Shown here: positions 60,306-64,000 of the stretch, in pieces | Layout of the letters: every line of letters starts with the position of its first letter | Numbering within the stretch: the stretch's first letter is position 1 | Assembly: GCA_040219275.1 (NCBI GenBank) | Contig: JAVJSU010000071.1 | Span: 78,679-142,678 of the forward strand | DNA from: JAVJSU01 sp040219275 | GTDB taxonomy: Bacteria > Chloroflexota > Anaerolineae > Aggregatilineales > Phototrophicaceae | DNA: 64,000 bases | Direction: 5' to 3' | The notes under the pieces: generated by a model | Seen by the model: the letters and a program-made list of their open reading frames with translations, nothing else | What the model was told of the DNA's origin: nothing | Database searches by the model: none | Program-made: the position numbers and the translations under genes

Positions 60306-60788
60306 TTAGCCGAAGATCGCAGTCAAACTTGCGAAAGAAGCCCCAAAGCGTCGGTTCGGTTTTTCAGCCGGAGCAACTTCTCTGAGTACAGAAATATCCA
60401 TAATCCGTGCAGGATTGGGTTTCATGCGTAAGAGTGCATAGGCATCTTCAAACGTTTCAGCCGTAGCGATGCGATTGGCAACAGCTTTGTGAATACGTCC
60501 TGCCATCCGAAGCGTGGTCTTCATAAGAGAATTCGCGCCGACAATCACAATGTTTCCACGATTAGACGGGGCTATTTGCAAGACCTTGTTAATTTTGAGG
60601 ATAATTCCATCGGGCAATCCTTTACTGTGTCGCATATCCACGATCACATGAACTTTGTGCGCCACAGTTTCTGTCAGGCTGAAGCTCGTCTCTAAAGCGG
60701 CTTCCGCATCCTGCCATGTCCATGTGCCACTAAACTGATAGCAGATGACGGTTTGCTCGTCGTTGTCCCACCCAACATTAATTGCCAT
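60306..60788 (-). CDS. SpoIIAA/STAS-like single-domain protein
   Basis: 160 aa, cytoplasmic. Residues about 1-125 follow the SpoIIAA-like STAS pattern: VICYQFSGTWTWQDAEAALE, VHVIVDMRHSKGLPDGIILK with alternating strands and helices, and GNIVIVGANSLMKTTLRMAG. There is no phosphorylatable Ser/Thr that I can name with confidence. It may be a membrane-association or anti-sigma antagonist-like module. A long AT-rich divergent gap separates it from the aminotransferase gene. Confidence 0.65.
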   Translation of the reverse strand: MAINVGWDNDEQTVICYQFSGTWTWQDAEAALETSFSLTETVAHKVHVIVDMRHSKGLPDGIILKINKVLQIAPSNRGNIVIVGANSLMKTTLRMAGRIHKAVANRIATAETFEDAYALLRMKPNPARIMDISVLREVAPAEKPNRRFGASFASLTAIFG

Positions 60789-61001
60789 GATATTGTCTCC
60801 CTCAACACTTTTTGCTAATCATTAATTATTTTATACAACTAAATTAATTTTATGTCAATAAAATAAATTAATTATTCCTTAATTCATAATAAATTCCGAT
60901 ATAATGTCTCGCACAGGTGTACATCATGCGTTATGCTTTTGACCTTTACTATCACTCAGCAAGTGATCCCATAATCAATTATCAGCCAGAAGGCGAAACC
61001 C
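60789..61001. promoter_or_regulatory. AT-rich divergent promoter region
   Basis: 213 bases, strongly AT-rich (runs such as TAAATTAATTTTATG), between the STAS-like and aminotransferase genes. TATAAT at 60900-60905 is a plausible -10 for the rightward gene; the -35 is poor. No gene. Confidence 0.4.
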
Positions 61002-62153
61002 ATGTTTAACACCCTTCACGATCTATTCTTGCTTGATCCTCGCGTAATATTCTTGAATCACGGCTCATTTGGTGCGTGTCCAAAATCCGTTTTTGAAACC
61101 TATCAACGCTGGCAAGTAGAAATGGAACGCCAACCTGTAGAATTTTTGGGAAGGCGTTATGATGCCCTGCTCGATGAAGTTCGCAACGAATTGGGCACCT
61201 ATCTTAATGCAAGCGCCGATGACCTAATTCTCCTACCCAATTCAACACACGGCACGAACCTTGTCGCCCGTTCGCTCAAATTGCAACCCGGTGATGAAAT
61301 TCTGGCGACAGATCATGAATACGGAGCGGTGGATTACACATGGGAGTATGTGTGTGAGCAAACCGGTGCGAAATATATCCGTCATCCCATAGACCTGCCG
61401 CTTGGCAAAACGTATGACATCGTGAATAGCCTGTGGTCGGCAGTCACACCACGCACCAAAGTCATCGCCATCAGCCATATCACCTCGCCGACTGCGCTTA
61501 TCCTGCCCATCAAAGAAATTTGTGATCGCGCCCGCCGTGCCGGAATCATGACGATCATTGACGGCGCGCACGCCCCCGGACAAATCCCGCTCGATCTTGG
61601 GCTGATTGACGCTGATTTTTACACGGGCAACCTTCATAAGTGGTTGTGTGCGCCTAAAGGAGCGGCATTTCTCTTTGCCCGCAAACAATATCAAGACCTG
61701 CTAGACCCGTTAGTGATTAGCTGGGGTTGGCGTTCCCGTAATAACAGCGAAACCACCACATTTGTAACGCGCAATCAATGGCAAGGCACACGCGACATCG
61801 CCGCCTTTTTGTCTATTCCGGCGGCGATTGAATTTCAACAACAACACAATTGGGATATTGAGCGCGAACGCTGTCATTATTTGGCGATGCGTACCCGTGA
61901 TCGCATCTGTGAATTAACCGGCATCCCGCCCATCGCGCCGGATTCGTTCTTTTCGCAGATGTTCGCCGTCAAATTGCCTGCCTGTGATGTGATGGCACTC
62001 AAGGAACGGTTGTACAATGAATATAAGATTGAATTGCCGGGGATCATCTGGAACGGTATGCCCTTCTTACGCATCTCTGTGCAGGGCTATAATACCGAGA
62101 ACGATATGGACAAGCTAATAGAAGCACTTCAGGTTGAACTTGCCCTGACTTAA
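61002..62153 (+). CDS. Class V aminotransferase (isopenicillin-N-epimerase-like)
   Basis: 383 aa, cytoplasmic, pyridoxal phosphate enzyme. PLP site: Lys213 in FYTGNLHKWLCAPKGAAF as Schiff-base residue, Asp187 and His190 in TIIDGAHAPGQI contacting the cofactor. N-terminal FLNHGSFGACPKSVFETYQR matches the isopenicillin-N epimerase-like subgroup of the class V family, which includes cysteine desulfurase-related and ergothioneine-type (EgtE) enzymes. The substrate cannot be named. It stands alone with a gap of about 130 bases to the RDD gene. Confidence 0.85.
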   Translation: MFNTLHDLFLLDPRVIFLNHGSFGACPKSVFETYQRWQVEMERQPVEFLGRRYDALLDEVRNELGTYLNASADDLILLPNSTHGTNLVARSLKLQPGDEILATDHEYGAVDYTWEYVCEQTGAKYIRHPIDLPLGKTYDIVNSLWSAVTPRTKVIAISHITSPTALILPIKEICDRARRAGIMTIIDGAHAPGQIPLDLGLIDADFYTGNLHKWLCAPKGAAFLFARKQYQDLLDPLVISWGWRSRNNSETTTFVTRNQWQGTRDIAAFLSIPAAIEFQQQHNWDIERERCHYLAMRTRDRICELTGIPPIAPDSFFSQMFAVKLPACDVMALKERLYNEYKIELPGIIWNGMPFLRISVQGYNTENDMDKLIEALQVELALT

Positions 62154-62286
62154 TCGGGCATAGTCTGTGCATAATTTTAGAGCGCGGAGAATTGATTTCT
62201 CGCTTATGATTCGCCCGAAACAGTGTATACTGATTGAGTCTGTGACGACACTTCAATAAACAATCAATTTCACGGAGTTAAACGGG

Positions 62287-63096
62287 GTGAATCTAAATCC
62301 TCTTGCGGAAGTTCGCGCCGCTATAAACGCGGGCGATATTAACCGGGCGCGTGATTTACTACGCCCACATTTAATAGACCAACCCACCGCCGATGCCTAT
62401 TATTTAGCCTATCGCGTGGCAGTCAATGATTATCAGCGTCGTAAATTTTTGAATCAAGCGTTGGAACTAGACCCATTTAATCAAGAAGCCGATCTTGCGC
62501 TACAAGCACTAATTCGTGGCGAAACAGCGCCGGATGCTAATGTAACGCCCATGCAATCATCCGCTAATCCAGCATATATTGACGCGAAACCCAAGCGAGA
62601 TTTTAGTGATCTTTCTGCTTTAGGTGGCGATCCGTCAGCAGTCCAATCCTATGAATTAGCGAATTTTGGACAACGGTTCGCGGCGATTTTTATCGATTTT
62701 GTGATCTACGTACTCGTGTTCACGTTCGTCATCGTAGTCATTTTCAATCCATTCGACCAACAAACCATGAATGCCTTAAATGCAGGCGATTTTAACGTGA
62801 TTCAACGCGAAAATAACTCACTAAATTTAATGGTCTTGCTCTTTAACATTGTCTATAACGTCTATTTTTTGACCCAGCGAGATGGACAAACACCAGGTAA
62901 AATGGCGCTTGGCATCAAAATCATTAAGACGAATGGTCAACAACTGAGCTTTCTGGATGCGTTTCTGCGGAATGTCGTCGGCTATCAGGTCAGTTCACTT
63001 GTGATATTTCTTGGTTTCTTGTGGGCATTAGGCGACAAAAACGCGCAAACATGGCACGATAAAATCGTCAACACTGTCGTCGTCAAAAAGCGTTGA
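62287..63096 (+). CDS. RDD-family membrane protein
   Basis: 269 aa with a GTG start (GGAG-like site ACGGAG upstream). The first ~75 residues are a helical, tetratricopeptide-like part (DINRARDLLRPHLIDQPTAD). The RDD domain follows: FGQRFAAIFIDFVIYVLVFT, YNVYFLTQRDGQTPGKMALG and DAFLRNVVGYQ, with three membrane helices. RDD proteins are usually of unknown role, sometimes transport-associated. It has a 13-base gap to the convergent MOSC gene. Confidence 0.88.
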   Translation: MNLNPLAEVRAAINAGDINRARDLLRPHLIDQPTADAYYLAYRVAVNDYQRRKFLNQALELDPFNQEADLALQALIRGETAPDANVTPMQSSANPAYIDAKPKRDFSDLSALGGDPSAVQSYELANFGQRFAAIFIDFVIYVLVFTFVIVVIFNPFDQQTMNALNAGDFNVIQRENNSLNLMVLLFNIVYNVYFLTQRDGQTPGKMALGIKIIKTNGQQLSFLDAFLRNVVGYQVSSLVIFLGFLWALGDKNAQTWHDKIVNTVVVKKR

Positions 63097-63110
63097 ACTA
63101 TGTTGGCGCG

Positions 63111-63593
63111 TTACGACTCTTCTGTCATGCGCGCCAAAATAACTATTTCATCCCCCACGCACACATTACCACTTTCAATCACCTGCGCCAGCATCCCTAA
63201 CCGCTTCACAGTCGATTTTTTGGGCTTCTGTTGAATCAGTTCAAACCAGCTACAGCCCGTGCGTGGTTTGGTGATTTCAACAATCGCGGACTCGCCCATC
63301 TGCAAGCGATCCCCCGTTTTGAGCGTCATCACGTCCAAGCCGGAAATTTGAATCTGTTCGCCCATCTCACCCGTCGCAGTTTTGAAGCCCTCATCACGCA
63401 TCGTTTTCAGCAATTCAAGCGACATGATGTTCAGTTGGCGTTTGCGGTTACGCCCCGCTTTGAAGTCCCCTTCAATGCCGTGTCCGGCGATCAAGTTTAC
63501 TGATTCCGTCGCCACCCGATTGAAATGATACGGTTCTTCATAGCGTGATTCTGACGGCTGATAACACAGACTATGGATTTTGATAGTTGTCAT
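63111..63593 (-). CDS. MOSC domain protein
   Basis: 160 aa from the ATG at 63591-63593 (MTTIKIHSLCYQPSESR), which has GAGGG seven bases upstream; the longer start at 63605 overlaps the upstream stop. The MOSC core reads GIEGDFKAGRNRKRQLNIMS and the conserved Cys region is TKPRTGCSWFELIQQ. MOSC domains bind molybdenum cofactor sulfur and act in sulfuration or N-oxide reduction. No molybdopterin genes are nearby. Confidence 0.85.
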   Translation of the reverse strand: MTTIKIHSLCYQPSESRYEEPYHFNRVATESVNLIAGHGIEGDFKAGRNRKRQLNIMSLELLKTMRDEGFKTATGEMGEQIQISGLDVMTLKTGDRLQMGESAIVEITKPRTGCSWFELIQQKPKKSTVKRLGMLAQVIESGNVCVGDEIVILARMTEES

Positions 63594-63601
63594 TTTGTCC
63601 C

Positions 63602-63935
63602 TCATTCACCGCGTTGAACGGCATCAAGTTGATCGACAATCGTAATCAGATCATATCCAAGATGATAATACGACGAAAGTGATTCAACCAGAAAAGGATT
63701 GGGCATGGCATCAGGATGCACAGCGAGGATTTCACGATAGGCTTCTGTGAAGGTCAAATCTTCTTCCTCCATTAGCACCGCCATAGCAAACGTAACCGAA
63801 CGGCTAATCCCTGCGCCACAGGCGACCAGAACAACTTTACCTTGAGATTTATTGGCACGGACTAGCAACCGTACACTGAACAAATGAGCGAGTTGAACAA
63901 AAGGAAGTCTCTGGTAAGGTTGAATTTCTCACAAA
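63602..63935 (-). pseudogene. Dual-specificity phosphatase-like gene, probably decayed
   Basis: On the minus strand, up to a stop at about 63933, the frame reads EIQPYQRLPFVQLAHLFSVR and then GKVVLVACGAGISRSVTFAM, which follows the dual-specificity phosphatase fold. The only possible start is TTG at 63883, leaving the N-terminus unread. The active-site motif HCx5R has become ACGAGISR: Cys and Arg remain, His is replaced by Ala. The C-terminus (PFLVESLSSYYHLGYDLITI) is intact. Either a truncated non-functional gene or an altered short form. Confidence 0.55.
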
Positions 63936-63956
63936 ACAGCCTGGAGGAGACCCCCA

Positions 63957-64000
63957 ATGTTCAGCTCTAGAAATTATGGTAAATGGCGCAGTCGTTTAAT
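63957..64000 (+). CDS. Start of an unrecognised gene, cut by the right edge
   Basis: GGAGGAG is followed after seven bases by ATG at 63957, and the frame MFSSRNYGKWRSRL is open to the window end. The ribosome-binding site is excellent. Too short for family assignment; it is divergent from the phosphatase remnant. Confidence 0.45.
   Translation, partial: MFSSRNYGKWRSRL

Noticed and set aside
63602..63940. UGA upstream of the phosphatase-like frame as a selenocysteine codon
   Set aside because: tRNA-Sec is present, but no start codon or coding continuation exists upstream of the TGA and no SECIS-like stem-loop follows it; degradation is simpler.
1..64000. CRISPR arrays, insertion sequences, prophage genes and rRNA operons
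   Set aside because: No regularly spaced direct repeats with unique spacers, no transposase or integrase frames, and no rRNA sequence was seen. The dispersed palindromes are single elements, not arrays.

Overview
This window looks like a chromosomal stretch of an aerobic or facultatively aerobic member of the Chloroflexota, probably Anaerolineae. The evidence is indirect: secreted proteins built from CAP, LysM, SH3 and TolB-like modules with Thr/Ala/Pro linkers, a caa3-type oxidase operon, Uma2 nucleases, TIR proteins with an extra N-terminal domain, and dispersed palindromic intergenic repeats. No rRNA gene is present, so placement below phylum is inference. There are no insertion sequences, CRISPR arrays or prophage genes.

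Layout. 1-2.9 kb: an ABC importer (periplasmic binding protein, ATPase, permease cut by the left edge). 3-8.5 kb: secreted TPR and CAP/LysM proteins, a ribokinase-type sugar kinase, a saccharopine-dehydrogenase-like reductase and a small unknown. 8.8-15.7 kb: a DUF952 protein and a leftward cytochrome c oxidase operon (ctaC with fused cytochrome c, an A2-type ctaD, two different subunit III genes, an unrecognised membrane protein, subunit IV). 16.2-22.4 kb: six same-strand genes, a DUF4231/SLATT-like two-helix membrane protein, a small membrane protein, two HEAT-repeat proteins and two paralogous TIR-domain proteins; three of them share promoter or leader sequence. This is the best candidate for an undescribed system.

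22.9 kb: a selenocysteine tRNA gene (selC). 23-30 kb: a secreted duplicated-domain protein, dodecin, a hotdog thioesterase with a membrane protein, an AT-rich PD-(D/E)XK nuclease gene that looks acquired, and an M20 amidohydrolase. 30-37.8 kb: an NfeD/slipin pair, prfA, a CtpE-like P-type ATPase, a GNAT enzyme and a Uma2 protein. 38-44.4 kb: a secreted gluzincin-type peptidase, three TolB-like beta-propeller proteins downstream of holB, and two DinB-like proteins. 44.6-55.9 kb: secreted SH3 proteins (one with an M15-like peptidase), a methyltransferase, an XPB-N-like domain protein, a penicillin-binding protein and a GAF-rich histidine kinase. 56-64 kb: two MaoC hydratases, an operon running maoC2-surE-uma2-MBL-prmC, a STAS-like protein, a class V aminotransferase, an RDD protein, a MOSC protein and a decayed dual-specificity phosphatase.

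Intergenic DNA is unusually structured. There are at least seven copies of a palindrome with arms GGGCGACCT/AGGTCGCCC whose arms covary, two copies of a second GC-rich hairpin repeat, two CTCTGCG-type repeats, decayed heptamer-like tandem words, and two arrays of TGGC/GCCA motifs spaced one helical turn apart. Coordinates of start codons were adjusted where a Shine-Dalgarno sequence favoured an internal start. All function calls come from reading motifs by eye; none was checked by a database search.
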